Shown here in pieces: positions 53,718 through 63,201 of a stretch of 64,000 nt of DNA. The stretch lies in the NCBI RefSeq assembly GCF_017355915.2, contig NZ_JAFEUV020000001.1:372001-436000 (forward strand), written 5' to 3'. Every line of letters starts with the position of its first letter. Position 1 is the first letter of the stretch. A program made the position numbers and the translations under genes. The notes beneath the pieces were generated by a model. It was not told the origin of the DNA. It saw only the letters and a program-made list of their open reading frames with translations, and did no database searches. This stretch comes from Telluribacter roseus. Lineage in GTDB: Bacteria > Bacteroidota > Bacteroidia > Cytophagales > Spirosomataceae.

Positions 53718-54803
53718 TTAGCGAAGCCCGCGACCGCGACCTGCGCTGGCCCCCCGGCGCCCATCCACATTATCCATGACGCAGCGGAAGCCTATGAATG
53801 CGCGACGCTCGGTTTCGAATTCGTAGCTACGGGTACCTGTCTGCAGGTAGTAGGCTACATCCTTCCAGGAACCACCCTTGATTACCTTACGAGGCTCGGC
53901 AGGGTCATCGTTTTTCGGGTTCATATCCCACATGATAGCATTGGCGTTGTCAGCGTAGGCATCCAGTGTCCATTCGGCCACGTTACCAGCCATATTATAT
54001 AAGCCGTATTCGTTCGGGTTGTAAGCATTAGCCGGAGCGGTGTACGGATAGCCGTCGGCATCGTAGTTTCCACGCTGTGGCTTAAAGTTAGCCAGGAAGC
54101 ATCCCTTACCGTTCATGGTATAAGGGTTACCCCATGGGTACTTGGCACTGGCGCGACCACCACGGGCTGCCCATTCCCACTCCGCCTCGGTTGGCAAGCG
54201 GAACGATGGAGAATAGAACATGCCTTCTTTACCACGGAAGTCATTGTAGATGTTGGTACGCCACTTGCTGAAATACTGAGCAGCGACCCAGTTTACACCT
54301 ACTACCGGATAGGTATCAAAGGCAGGGTGCATATAGTAGTACTCCACCATCGGGTCACCGTTAGAGTAGGCAAAGTCCTTTTTCCATACAGTGGTATCAG
54401 GGTAGTACTTCGTTTTGATCTCTTCTTCACCCAGTACTGATATGGAGTCTACCATGAGTGCATCAATAAACTGACGGTACTCGTGATTGGTGATCTCGGT
54501 ATCATCCATATAAAATGAACTGATCGTAACACGACGGTTCATATTTACCATAGTGGCTGCCAGATCCTCGTCGGCCTGTCCCATCACAAATGATCCCGAT
54601 GGAACTGCTACCATCCCTGCCGGTGTAGTCTGACGATACCCTTTACGGGCAGTAGCAGTAATCTCACCATTCGTGACTCCACTTTCTTCACCTTTTCCTC
54701 CGCCAAAGCGCTCTTTGATAAAGCCACAACTCTGCATAAGTACGAGCGAGGCTATCACAAGCAAACTTTTGACTCCGTTCCGATAGAACATGTTTACATT
54801 CAT
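53718..54803 (-). CDS. gldK: GldK/PorK lipoprotein
   Basis: 361 aa. Lipoprotein signal with lipobox VLMQSC (Cys26); a second Met four codons later is an alternative start. The rest is a formylglycine-generating-enzyme (SUMF1-like) fold: VPSGSFVMGQADED, PTEAEWEWAARGG, YNMAGNVAEWTLDAY, KGGSWKDVAYYLQ, IGFRCV. It lacks the enzyme's role; GldK builds the periplasmic ring with GldN under the outer membrane. Confidence 0.96.
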   Translation of the reverse strand: MNVNMFYRNGVKSLLVIASLVLMQSCGFIKERFGGGKGEESGVTNGEITATARKGYRQTTPAGMVAVPSGSFVMGQADEDLAATMVNMNRRVTISSFYMDDTEITNHEYRQFIDALMVDSISVLGEEEIKTKYYPDTTVWKKDFAYSNGDPMVEYYYMHPAFDTYPVVGVNWVAAQYFSKWRTNIYNDFRGKEGMFYSPSFRLPTEAEWEWAARGGRASAKYPWGNPYTMNGKGCFLANFKPQRGNYDADGYPYTAPANAYNPNEYGLYNMAGNVAEWTLDAYADNANAIMWDMNPKNDDPAEPRKVIKGGSWKDVAYYLQTGTRSYEFETERRAFIGFRCVMDNVDGRRGASAGRGRGLR

Positions 54804-54977
54804 GTGGCTTTTGCTATTTTGTATAATTAATGTCAGTTGTAAAAACGTTAACCTGTAATTGAATAGTATACTCTAATAAGTGCCTTATTTCCTCAATTAG
54901 AAACTCCAGCTTCTAATCGTCCTAACGAAACCTATACATGTTTCGTATATTAACCTTTAATTTCTTAGTAAAAGCCC

Positions 54978-54985
54978 CAAAGATA
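54978..54985 (-). promoter_or_regulatory. -7-like element upstream of gldK
   Basis: The minus strand reads TATCTTTG, an exact TAnnTTTG match, 175 nt before gldK. A TTG lies 24 nt upstream, one base beyond the usual range. It could make gldKLMN independent of the sprF/porP gene; the 255-nt gap fits this. Confidence 0.4.
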
Positions 54986-55059
54986 AATCAAGCTTCGCAA
55001 AGTGTCTAACAACAATTAGACCAAACCCTCAAAAAAGTGTCACCTTCGCACTTAATAAT

Positions 55060-56013
55060 CTAGAAACGGAATCTGGGTGTGCGTACGATCGTTTTCTTGC
55101 CTACTTTGGGAGCCGGCAGAGCGTAGGATAGCAGCACTTCGTAAGACGTTGGAGTCTTGACGTTGGTACCACCTATTACTATATCGTAAGCACCCGAAAG
55201 CCGCAGGGACTGGTCCCGCATCAGGTTGATACCTGCCATAAGTATGACCGCATCCTGATGCCGATATGTGATTCCTCCCCAATAACGTTCATTGTACGTT
55301 GCCATTGCGCCACCCTCTACCGAAAATTCATTCAGATCCGTTTTGACGAGCAGGATGGGCTGTACCGAAAGCAGGTAGCCAAATTCCAGCAGCATGCCCG
55401 CGTTGAGGTAGTAGACAGGAACCAACGGATTGGTAGCGGTCTCTGAGCCCAGCTTATATTTAGCTCGCAGCAGGTGTGTCGCCGACAGACCCACGTAGTA
55501 GGCGCTGGTTTCGTAGCGTACACCTACGGAAGCATCCGGATGAATCTCGGAAACAACGCCCGTCTGGATAAGCGGGTCGCCCGGCTCACCGGGACGCAGG
55601 CGGTTGTAGTCAATGGCGCGGCGGTACATACCGGCCCGGGCACCTACCGCGAAGTTGCCGTTGGTAACAGGAATGCGATAAGCAGCCGATAGCTGAAAGT
55701 CCTGATTGGTAAGCGGACCCATACGGTCGTTGAGGGCATAGAAGCCAATCCCAATGTTCTTGATGGGCATGCTGAAAGAGAAAAGCTGACTGGAAGCGGC
55801 GCCGCCATCGTCAAAAGTGCCCTGGTAGCCAGCATACTGTGAGCGGTGAGTGAGCTGGAAGCGGGTAATTCCATCAGCTCCGGATGCGGCGGGGTTGTAG
55901 TAGATTTGATTTAACGAAAATAAGCTAAACTGAGGATCTTGCTGCCCAAAGGCCCAATGTGTTAGTAGCAGCAGAGCTACCGCCAGTGTGCGTGAAGTAA
56001 ATGTTCGCATCAT
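55060..56013 (-). CDS. PorP/SprF-family type IX secretion outer-membrane protein
   Basis: 317 aa from the ATG complementary to 56011-56013; the frame opens five codons earlier. Signal peptide ends WAFGQ, followed by QDPQFSLFSLNQIYYNPAASG, the signature of PorP/SprF (DPQFSQYMFNPLYLNPAYAG). A beta-barrel with YSLSATHLL-type strands (YYVGLSATHLLRAKY) ends in PRFRF. It links secretion substrates or SprB-like adhesins to the GldK ring. Upstream of gldK on the same strand. Confidence 0.92.
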   Translation of the reverse strand: MMRTFTSRTLAVALLLLTHWAFGQQDPQFSLFSLNQIYYNPAASGADGITRFQLTHRSQYAGYQGTFDDGGAASSQLFSFSMPIKNIGIGFYALNDRMGPLTNQDFQLSAAYRIPVTNGNFAVGARAGMYRRAIDYNRLRPGEPGDPLIQTGVVSEIHPDASVGVRYETSAYYVGLSATHLLRAKYKLGSETATNPLVPVYYLNAGMLLEFGYLLSVQPILLVKTDLNEFSVEGGAMATYNERYWGGITYRHQDAVILMAGINLMRDQSLRLSGAYDIVIGGTNVKTPTSYEVLLSYALPAPKVGKKTIVRTPRFRF

Positions 56014-56110
56014 AAAGGTTAAGGTCATATCGGGACATCTTCTCTGTAAAATACTGCTCCACTGCCCAAAAGTTTAGAGAATAACGCATAATCAGGAAAA
56101 AAATTGAGAA

Positions 56111-56152
56111 ATAAGCAAAAGGCCGGGAAAATTTTCCCGGCCTTTTGCTTAT
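56111..56152 (-). terminator. 42-bp perfect palindromic terminator after the HemD-family gene
   Basis: ATAAGCAAAAGGCCGGGAAA and the exact complement, meeting at the centre AATT. It lies 8 nt after the HemD-like stop and separates it from sprF/porP on the same strand. Confidence 0.85.
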
Positions 56153-56159
56153 CAGATTG

Positions 56160-56945
56160 TTACTGGATATTATTCGCTTTTCGAATGTAAAGTTCCAGGG
56201 CTCCGGTCATGGAAGGAGCGTTGGGAAGGGGGGCCTGGATGTCCAGAAACAGACCCGCTTCTTCTACCGCCTTGGCCGTTGTAGGCCCGAAAGCTGCGAT
56301 ACGGGTTTTATTCTGTTTGAAGTCCGGGAAGTTCTCGAACAGCGACTTGATCCCGGATGGACTAAAAAATGCTATGATATCATAGTACACGTCTTCAAGA
56401 TCCGACAGGTCTGACGACACCGTCTGGTACATGGTAGCTTCCGTAAAGTGGAGGTCCTCGGTATCAGCAAACTCCGGAATATCGTTTTTACGAACATCCG
56501 AACAAGGGTACAGAAACTTCTCGTTTTTGTGCTTACGGATCAGCTCAATGAGCTCAGCGGCGGTCTTGGTGCCTGAAAATATCTTGCGTTTGCGAATTAC
56601 GATGTACTTCTGCAGGTAATTGGCTGTTTGCTCGGATATACAGAAATACTTCATGTCAGCCGGTACTTCTATTCTGCCTTCGTTACAGATGCGGAAGAAG
56701 TGATCAATGGCATTACGGCTGGTGAAGATAATCGCTGTATGGTCCAGGATGTTGACCTTTTGCTTACGGAATTCTTTGTAGGATACCCCCTCTACATGAA
56801 TAAAGGGACGGAAATCTACTTTAATACCATACTTCCTTGCTAGCTCATAGTAGGGGGAATTTTCATCGGCAGGTCTCGACTGGCTTACCAGGATGCTTGT
56901 CACCCTATTGAGCCGATCCTGGTCAAATTTGATGGTCTCACTCAT
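56160..56945 (-). CDS. hemD: Uroporphyrinogen-III synthase (HemD) family protein
   Basis: 261 aa. HemD fold of two alternating Rossmann-like domains: FTSRNAIDHFFRICNEG (near 74-90) and FFSPSGIKSLFENFPDF (near 187-203), with AAFGPTTAKAVEEAGL as the family's C-terminal motif. HemD closes hydroxymethylbilane to uroporphyrinogen III. Other heme genes are absent here; in Bacteroidota this gene often neighbours T9SS genes and DUF4271, so a catalytic role is likely but not proven by context. Confidence 0.85.
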   Translation of the reverse strand: MSETIKFDQDRLNRVTSILVSQSRPADENSPYYELARKYGIKVDFRPFIHVEGVSYKEFRKQKVNILDHTAIIFTSRNAIDHFFRICNEGRIEVPADMKYFCISEQTANYLQKYIVIRKRKIFSGTKTAAELIELIRKHKNEKFLYPCSDVRKNDIPEFADTEDLHFTEATMYQTVSSDLSDLEDVYYDIIAFFSPSGIKSLFENFPDFKQNKTRIAAFGPTTAKAVEEAGLFLDIQAPLPNAPSMTGALELYIRKANNIQ

Positions 56946-56989
56946 TTATTTTTCAGCATTAGATATCCCTTCGAAATAGCGCCTTATAA

Positions 56990-58171
56990 TCAGAGAGCAA
57001 ACTTTACGCCTATGATGAGGGGTATTATTTCGATGACGCAAAGGTACGAAAATAAATACAGATTTATAAAAGAGCCGCTAGGCTTGATAAGAATGTACAG
57101 CGAAATGAACCGCAGCAGGTAAAAGATAACAAAGGGAGCAATAACCGTTTTTTCGAAATCGACGGCCCAGACGGGGCTGTAAAGGGTATAGGAAAATACG
57201 AGAATGGCGAATAGCCCCAGGAACAGGTATGTGATCTGCAGAGCCTTAAAGTAATGGATCGGCACTACCTTATCCAGATTGAGCATGCCCCCCACCAGCG
57301 CCATGTAGATGTACTTAAGGTAAAACAGCAGGAAGGTGATACCCAGCAGCTTGAAGTAGTCGGTGGTTAGTTCGGCCAGATCGGCGCCTCCGGAGAGTAT
57401 CCTTCCTGACCCAAACAGATTGACACCATTGTAGGAAAACACAACCAGCAGGTAGCTGACTACCAGGCAGTGCAGGATCGTGAACAGGATCACCTGGCTG
57501 CTGTACGGTTTGTTGAGCTTATTGATGTCGTCGCGCTCGTCGCGGTCCAGGAAGTCAAGCGGATTGATAAAGCGCCCGAAAGCCATGGGAAACGAGTTGT
57601 ACGCCAGCACGTTCATGACCAGGATGATCAGCATCACCAGGGCCGAAAAATCACTGAACGGATTTTTGGGCTTGGGCTTAATATTGATCAGAGAGGAGGG
57701 AGCGGTGCGGTCCAGTACGACCGGACTAGCCGTTTTGAGATTGGCCACCAGTACCTTTCGGCCGTCGATGCCGTTGGACCCGTACAGGGTAATCAGGATT
57801 TCGTCTTTACGGTAGGTGCGGTACAGACTATCGATGTTCAGGACAAGCCACTGTCCTTCCTGTACTTTTTTTTGAAGCGCCCCTTCCACAAACAGGTAGT
57901 TCTGTTTCTGTGATTGAATCAGCAGCGTGTAGTGACGGTTTTTTAAAAGATCAACCAGCAGGCTCACCGACAGCGCTTCTTCGTGCAGGGAGCGGGTGTA
58001 CGGTACGTAGTTTTGATAGCGTGTGCTATAGACCAGCCAGTCATTTTGGTAATCATATACCAGGAAGTACTTCTTATTAGGCCCCACCTCATTTACTGCC
58101 TCGGCTGAATTAGGGAGTAATAGTCCGACGGCAGTAAGAACCAACAAAAGCAGTGAATGAAAAATTTTCAT
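56990..58171 (-). CDS. DUF4271-family membrane protein
   Basis: 393 aa. Signal peptide MKIFHSLLLLVLTAVGLLLP, a soluble N-terminal part (about 25-170) with YDYQNDWLVYSTRYQNYVP, then about six or seven membrane helices from about 178 (FSALVMLIILVMNVLAYNSF) to the C-terminus. This is the DUF4271 arrangement found in Bacteroidota next to hemD and T9SS genes. Function unknown. Same strand as hemD, 44 nt upstream. Confidence 0.78.
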   Translation of the reverse strand: MKIFHSLLLLVLTAVGLLLPNSAEAVNEVGPNKKYFLVYDYQNDWLVYSTRYQNYVPYTRSLHEEALSVSLLVDLLKNRHYTLLIQSQKQNYLFVEGALQKKVQEGQWLVLNIDSLYRTYRKDEILITLYGSNGIDGRKVLVANLKTASPVVLDRTAPSSLINIKPKPKNPFSDFSALVMLIILVMNVLAYNSFPMAFGRFINPLDFLDRDERDDINKLNKPYSSQVILFTILHCLVVSYLLVVFSYNGVNLFGSGRILSGGADLAELTTDYFKLLGITFLLFYLKYIYMALVGGMLNLDKVVPIHYFKALQITYLFLGLFAILVFSYTLYSPVWAVDFEKTVIAPFVIFYLLRFISLYILIKPSGSFINLYLFSYLCVIEIIPLIIGVKFAL

Positions 58172-58181
58172 TGCTAGAAAG

Positions 58182-58207
58182 AAAGGGCGGAGTTTCCCCA
58201 GCCCTTT
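58182..58207 (-). terminator. Probable terminator of sucD
   Basis: AAAGGGC and GCCCTTT enclose 12 nt that can pair further (GG/CC). A T-rich CTTTCTTTC follows on the minus strand. Confidence 0.55.
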
Positions 58208-58230
58208 TCGATAATATATAGTAGTAGTGA

Positions 58231-59109
58231 TTATTTTCTGCCCAAAGCAACCAGCATAGTCTCACCAATAACGGCAGGAGATTCAGCTACGAATATACCA
58301 CACTCACGCATAATGCGCATTTTGGCTTCGGCGGTATCGTCAGCACCTCCGATGATGGCACCGGCGTGTCCCATACGACGGCCTTTGGGAGCAGTCTGTC
58401 CGGCTATGAAACCAACTACGGGTTTTTTATTTCCATGTTCCTGTACAAAGCGGGCCGCATCTGCTTCCATACTTCCCCCAATTTCACCGATCATAACAAT
58501 AGCTTCTGTTTCGGGGTCGTTCATAAGGAGTTCTACGGCCTCTTTGGTAGTAGTACCAATGATGGGGTCACCACCAATACCGATGGCGGTAGTCTGGCCA
58601 AGGCCGGCGCGTGTTAGCTGGTCTACTGCTTCGTAGGTAAGTGTACCTGATTTAGACACCAGACCGATGGTACCTTTCTTGAAGATAAAGCCGGGCATGA
58701 TACCTACTTTACACTCTTCGGCGGTGATGATACCAGGACAGTTAGGACCGATCAGGCGAACGTTTTTGCCTTTGAGGTAGTTTTTGGCCATCATCATGTC
58801 CTTGGTAGGAATACCTTCGGTGATACATACGATCACACCGATGCCCGCGTCAGCGGCTTCCATGATAGCGTCGCCGGCAAATGCAGGCGGCACAAAAATA
58901 ATAGATACATCAGCACCGGTCGAACGTACTGCCTGGTCTACTGTATTGAAAACCGGGCGATCGAGGTGGCTTTGGCCTCCCTTGCCAGGTGTTACTCCAC
59001 CGACGAGGTTGGTACCGTATTCAATCATTTGCTGGGCATGAAATGAACCCTCTGAACCAGTAAATCCTTGTACAATAACCTTTGAATTTTTATTTACTAA
59101 AACGCTCAT
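58231..59109 (-). CDS. sucD: Succinyl-CoA ligase (ADP-forming) subunit alpha
   Basis: 292 aa TCA-cycle enzyme subunit. CoA-binding N-terminus ([20 protein letters not shown]), [30 protein letters not shown], and the phosphorylated His in [11 protein letters not shown]. The beta subunit gene is not adjacent, which is normal in many Bacteroidota. Confidence 0.96.
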   Translation of the reverse strand: MSVLVNKNSKVIVQGFTGSEGSFHAQQMIEYGTNLVGGVTPGKGGQSHLDRPVFNTVDQAVRSTGADVSIIFVPPAFAGDAIMEAADAGIGVIVCITEGIPTKDMMMAKNYLKGKNVRLIGPNCPGIITAEECKVGIMPGFIFKKGTIGLVSKSGTLTYEAVDQLTRAGLGQTTAIGIGGDPIIGTTTKEAVELLMNDPETEAIVMIGEIGGSMEADAARFVQEHGNKKPVVGFIAGQTAPKGRRMGHAGAIIGGADDTAEAKMRIMRECGIFVAESPAVIGETMLVALGRK

Positions 59110-59223
59110 GTTATAGATCGGTTTTTTTGGTAAAAGTAGAACGAAAAGCCCTAAGTAGCAAAATGTGGTTATAATTTGTAAATTGCTTCAACGTATCCAT
59201 GTTCAATAGAAAGTATTTCGAAG

Positions 59224-59796
59224 ATGATTACATACATAATATCTGATTTCATTCTATGCATTACAGGCCTGGTAGTGTTTGTGGTTTTCTTTAATAAACA
59301 ATCCATCTACAACCGCCTGCTGTGGGGGATATTCATCCTTAGCATAGCCATGACTTCACTGGTCGGAGTATTCCTTTTCGCAGGATTTGACTCCCTTCAA
59401 CCAATATACAGCTCTCTGGACAGGCTGCAATCCACCCTTGGTGCCGTATGTATGGTGGTGGCGTCGTGGGGGCTGATTATGCTGTCCGAAACAGGCCGGC
59501 TTACCTTCTGGGGCACCATCGGGGCCGGCAGCGGTGTCTACTTTGGCCTGCAGTGGTTTAATATGATAGCCATGGTGAAGGTGGTACAGCCACTCTGCCT
59601 GGTTATTACCCTGATCATAGCGTGCTGGGGGCTGCTCCGAAAACAGAAAAGCGCCCTGTGGGTGGTATTCTCGATGATGCTGTTGGCTTTGGCCGCTAAG
59701 GCTGGCATGGCAGATATCAATCACTACCTGATCGCGCTGGGCATCTACTGTGCCGGCAAAGCCGTACAGAACGAGTACCAGATCTTATTTAAGTAG
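59224..59796 (+). CDS. Six-helix membrane protein, unknown function
   Basis: 190 aa, nearly all hydrophobic, with about six predicted membrane segments (FILCITGLVVFVVFF; LLWGIFILSIAMTSLVGVFL; LVITLIIACWGLLR; VFSMMLLALAAKAG). The layout resembles the DUF6962/YhhN-like small membrane proteins of Bacteroidota, but I cannot name it securely. Its last 12 bases overlap the end of the convergent nucleosidase gene. Confidence 0.65.
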   Translation: MITYIISDFILCITGLVVFVVFFNKQSIYNRLLWGIFILSIAMTSLVGVFLFAGFDSLQPIYSSLDRLQSTLGAVCMVVASWGLIMLSETGRLTFWGTIGAGSGVYFGLQWFNMIAMVKVVQPLCLVITLIIACWGLLRKQKSALWVVFSMMLLALAAKAGMADINHYLIALGIYCAGKAVQNEYQILFK

Positions 59797-60621
59797 GCCT
59801 ACCAGCTCCACTACCAGGGCCGCCGAGTTACGGGCGGCTACTTTTACGAAGTTGAGCATGTCTTCCCTTGCATTGCTGTCGGCCTTGTCGCTCAGGCTGC
59901 GGATCACTATGCAGGGGACCTGCTGCTGCCAGCACACCTGAGCTACCGCGGCGCCTTCCATTTCGGTAGCATCCGCTCCAAAGTCTGTACGAAGCTGCGC
60001 TACCTTTTCGGCTGATGACACAAATACATCGCCCGTTACGATACGTCCCGTGATCACCCGGGGAGCCCGGCGACTGGCCGAAGTGGGTTCCAGCGTTACC
60101 TTGCTTACCGCCGTCAGGGTCTTACTCAGCAGGCCCGAATCCGCTGGGAAAAAGTCCGGGTTAAACTCGCCCGTGATAGGGTTGCGGGTCTGGCGGGTGG
60201 CCTGTTTCTGGAAGGTGATGTAGCCAAAGTCGTGGTGGCTGGTTTCTTTGCCTATCACAATATCTCCCGGCAACAGCTCCGGATTGATACCACCGGCAAT
60301 ACCGGTAAATACCACTTCCGAGGGCCTGAAGGTCTGCAGAGCCAGGGTAGTGGTCATGGCGGCGTTTACCTTTCCGACTCCCGTCAGAGCTATCACTACC
60401 TGGCGGCCATTGAGCTCACCCGTCGTAAACTGGATGCCGTGGATGGTATGTTTCTTCGCTTTTTTGACGGATTGTTCCAGTAGCTTTACCTCATCATCAA
60501 AGGCACCCAGCAGGGCCGTAACGGGCCGGGTCTTATAGATCTGAGCATTGGATATAACAGGAATTCCAAAGGTGAATAAGACGAAAAATACGAGTAGGGG
60601 GCGTTTTACAAAAATATACAT
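59785..60621 (-). CDS. Exported MTA/SAH nucleosidase-like phosphorylase-superfamily protein
   Basis: 278 aa from the ATG complementary to 60619-60621. N-terminal signal peptide (VKRPLLVFFVLFTFGIPVIS-NAQ). The body is a PNP/UDP-family nucleosidase: ALLGAFDDEVKLL with the catalytic acid, TGVGKVNAAMTTTLAL, FTGIAGGINPELLPGDIVIG, FVSSAEKVAQL, and TEMEGAAVAQVC followed by RSLSDKAD containing the catalytic Asp. It would cleave methylthioadenosine or S-adenosylhomocysteine to adenine outside the inner membrane. The gene follows an NCS2 permease by 10 nt. Confidence 0.87.
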   Translation of the reverse strand: MYIFVKRPLLVFFVLFTFGIPVISNAQIYKTRPVTALLGAFDDEVKLLEQSVKKAKKHTIHGIQFTTGELNGRQVVIALTGVGKVNAAMTTTLALQTFRPSEVVFTGIAGGINPELLPGDIVIGKETSHHDFGYITFQKQATRQTRNPITGEFNPDFFPADSGLLSKTLTAVSKVTLEPTSASRRAPRVITGRIVTGDVFVSSAEKVAQLRTDFGADATEMEGAAVAQVCWQQQVPCIVIRSLSDKADSNAREDMLNFVKVAARNSAALVVELVGLLK

Positions 60622-60631
60622 GGTACTTAAA

Positions 60632-61945
60632 TTAGTGACTGACAGTAAGTAGAGAGAGTAAGGCAAAAGCGTCGATTACCAGTAGGGTAGGTGATAGTTC
60701 GCGGTATTTGCCGGTGGCGATTTTGAGGGCGGTCCAGCTCAGGAAGCCCCAGATAATCCCCTGCGTGATAGAGTAGCTAAACGGGATCAGCAGGATAGCC
60801 AGAAAGGCCGGTATGGCTTCGTCCATGGCCAGCCAGTTGATGCGTACCACGGGCCGGATCATGTAGGCTCCCACAATGATTAGTGCCGGAGCCGTGGCAA
60901 TAGCCGGTATGACCGACAGCAGCGGGGACAAAAACATGAAAGGCAGAAAGCAAAGGGCCGCAAAAACGGCCGTCAGGCCCGTACGCCCGCCCTGCTCAAT
61001 CCCCACGGCCGACTCGATGTAAGCAGTACCGGGACTACTACCCAACAGCCCGCCCAGCGTAGTAGCCACGGCATCCGTAAGCAGGGCTTCGTTGACATTA
61101 AGAGGCTCGCCGCTGGCATCTTTCAGGTTGGCCGCTTCGGCTACTCCCACAAAGGTAGACAGGCTATCGAACAGGTCCGTAAACACAAAGGCAAAGATAA
61201 CCGGCCACAGCGACCACTGCAGTGACCCTGCCAGATCGAGGCGAAAGAGCAGGCTGAAATCGGGGGAGGATATCCACCCATCCCAGTTGATCAGGGGTAC
61301 CGCTCCTCCCCACACTCTGCCGATCAGCGCGGCCAGCAGGGTGGTAGTGGTGATACCTATGATAATGGCTCCTTTGACTCCCCGAACTACCAGGGCGGCG
61401 GTCAGGAAAAGTCCGATGATGAAGGTGGCCGTCACGGCATTATCAACGCGGGCTATACCCGTTAGGGTTGCGGGATTGTCAACGATAAAGCCTGCATTGG
61501 TAAATCCGATAAGGGCAATAAAGAAGCCGATGCCGGCGGCAATGGCGTGGCGAAGTGGCTGAGGTATAGCCCTGAGTAATAGGGTCCTGACCTTAAAAAT
61601 GGACAGAAGGAGGAAAATTATTCCCGCCCAGAACACAGTACCCAAAGCCGTTTCCCAGGCGAGTCCCATTCCTTTTACAGCCGTAAACGTAAAAAATGCG
61701 TTGAGTCCCATACCCGGTGCTACAATAAGCGGATTGCGGGCGTAGAGTCCCATCATCAGGCTACTGAAAAAAGAAAGCAGTACCGTAGCCGTAAGTACCC
61801 CGCTGAAGGGCATACCGGTCTGGCTGAGTATAGCCGGATTGACCACAATGATGTACATCGTAGCCAGAAAGGAAGAAAGGCCAGCTATGAGTTCGGTACG
61901 TACGCTGGTGCCGTTGCGCGATAGGGCAAAGTAGCGTTCAAGCAT
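60632..61945 (-). CDS. NCS2-family purine permease (AzgA-like)
   Basis: 437 aa, about 12-14 membrane helices. Signatures: LAGLSSFLATMYIIVVNPAIL, GMGLNAFFTFTAVKGMG (AzgA-type), FVFTDLFDSLSTFVGVAEAA and ALLTDAVATTLGGLLGSSPGT. AzgA-like members import adenine, hypoxanthine or guanine with protons. It is the middle gene of an operon with an outer-membrane barrel and the exported nucleosidase. Confidence 0.9.
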   Translation of the reverse strand: MLERYFALSRNGTSVRTELIAGLSSFLATMYIIVVNPAILSQTGMPFSGVLTATVLLSFFSSLMMGLYARNPLIVAPGMGLNAFFTFTAVKGMGLAWETALGTVFWAGIIFLLLSIFKVRTLLLRAIPQPLRHAIAAGIGFFIALIGFTNAGFIVDNPATLTGIARVDNAVTATFIIGLFLTAALVVRGVKGAIIIGITTTTLLAALIGRVWGGAVPLINWDGWISSPDFSLLFRLDLAGSLQWSLWPVIFAFVFTDLFDSLSTFVGVAEAANLKDASGEPLNVNEALLTDAVATTLGGLLGSSPGTAYIESAVGIEQGGRTGLTAVFAALCFLPFMFLSPLLSVIPAIATAPALIIVGAYMIRPVVRINWLAMDEAIPAFLAILLIPFSYSITQGIIWGFLSWTALKIATGKYRELSPTLLVIDAFALLSLLTVSH

Positions 61946-61956
61946 GGATCTGGGGG

Positions 61957-63201
61957 TTAATGAACCCCCGAAAATCGTGGATTTATTACATTATTACTAA
62001 TCGATCCGAACGTATAGGACATTCCAAAGGAGGATCCAAAGCGGAAATTGGTAGGTAACTGCCGGTTGTTGAGCAGGATTTCGCTGGCGTCACCTTCGCT
62101 TTTGGCCAAAGAAATCTGATTGTTGATCAGGCTGAAATTGCTGTGGAGCCAGACCGACAGCCCCTGGATTACCCGCCAGTTGAGGTTAAGGCCCAGGCTC
62201 AGGCTATTTTTCTTTAAGTCGTGCAGGTACTGGTACCCGTTCAGTTCAGCATTAAAGGTACCCCAGGGCTCGGTAACTCCCATGATGCCGGTCAGCTGGT
62301 GGTAGGGTAGGGTCTCCTCCAGTTGATCGTAAATCGTCGTCTCAAGGTAGGTGAGCCGTCGAAAGCCAGTCTGGTAGACACACCGGAACTGGCGCCGCAT
62401 GACCTCCGATACCGGGTAGTAGCTGTACTCAATGGCAGGAGCTACACTGTGGGAAAAGTCGATATTCTGGTATATGGAGTGGAAGCCCTTGTAGAAGCCT
62501 CCCGCTGACCAATGGTCCGAAAAACTTTTGACGTAGAGGGCGGATAGTCCGTAGTTGGTATTACGTGCGCTTACTTCTTCACCGTCCACCACATAGCGGT
62601 TGAAGTACTGGTTGTGGTAGCTGTAAAAAGAAAACTTGGAGGCGTCCGTCACCCGGTTAATGCTCAGTTCGGTATGGATGGAGGTGTTTTTCTTGTTACT
62701 CTCGCTGTTATACGAGCCGCTCCCTCCCAGCCTGAATACCCAGAAATTCCACTTGTCTACAGCCGGAGCATCAGTTATTGCTTCTCGTTTGGCAAAATCA
62801 ATGGTTACCGACTTCATCAGTTCAGAATCTATGATGTACCTGACCAGGCCCAGCTTGATGTTTTTGACTATGGCCTTTCTGATGATATCCTGCGTGTCGG
62901 CCAGCTGGGTAGCAAACTGAATAGTATCGCCAATACTCGCGTAGTTGTTGTGTCCGATAAAAGTGAGGGTATATTCAAAACCACCCGAACCGGTGGGCAT
63001 CCCATTGACCATGATCTCAACATCAGCTACGTAGCGGTCCCGTACAAAGTCAAAGAAAGTAAGCTCAGACCGCACGTAATCGCTATGGCAGTGTGCAGTA
63101 CAATTGAGAAATAATTTCGGCGGAGCCGAATACTGGGCATAGGTACTCTGGAGAACTCCGGTACTAATAAGAAGCAAAAATACTAGGTAAATAAATTTCA
63201 T
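61957..63201 (-). CDS. Outer-membrane beta-barrel protein, unknown family
   Basis: 414 aa. Signal peptide MKFIYLVFLLLISTGVLQST-YAQ. A short conserved N-terminal domain follows (LNCTAHCHSDYVRSELTFFD; FVRDRYVADVEIMVNG), then repeated amphipathic strands from about 170 to the end, as in an outer-membrane barrel. I recall similar N-terminal segments in other Bacteroidota hypothetical proteins but cannot name the family. First gene of the permease/nucleosidase operon, 11 nt before the permease. Its start codon lies in a hairpin arm. Confidence 0.75.
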   Translation of the reverse strand: MKFIYLVFLLLISTGVLQSTYAQYSAPPKLFLNCTAHCHSDYVRSELTFFDFVRDRYVADVEIMVNGMPTGSGGFEYTLTFIGHNNYASIGDTIQFATQLADTQDIIRKAIVKNIKLGLVRYIIDSELMKSVTIDFAKREAITDAPAVDKWNFWVFRLGGSGSYNSESNKKNTSIHTELSINRVTDASKFSFYSYHNQYFNRYVVDGEEVSARNTNYGLSALYVKSFSDHWSAGGFYKGFHSIYQNIDFSHSVAPAIEYSYYPVSEVMRRQFRCVYQTGFRRLTYLETTIYDQLEETLPYHQLTGIMGVTEPWGTFNAELNGYQYLHDLKKNSLSLGLNLNWRVIQGLSVWLHSNFSLINNQISLAKSEGDASEILLNNRQLPTNFRFGSSFGMSYTFGSISNNVINPRFSGVH

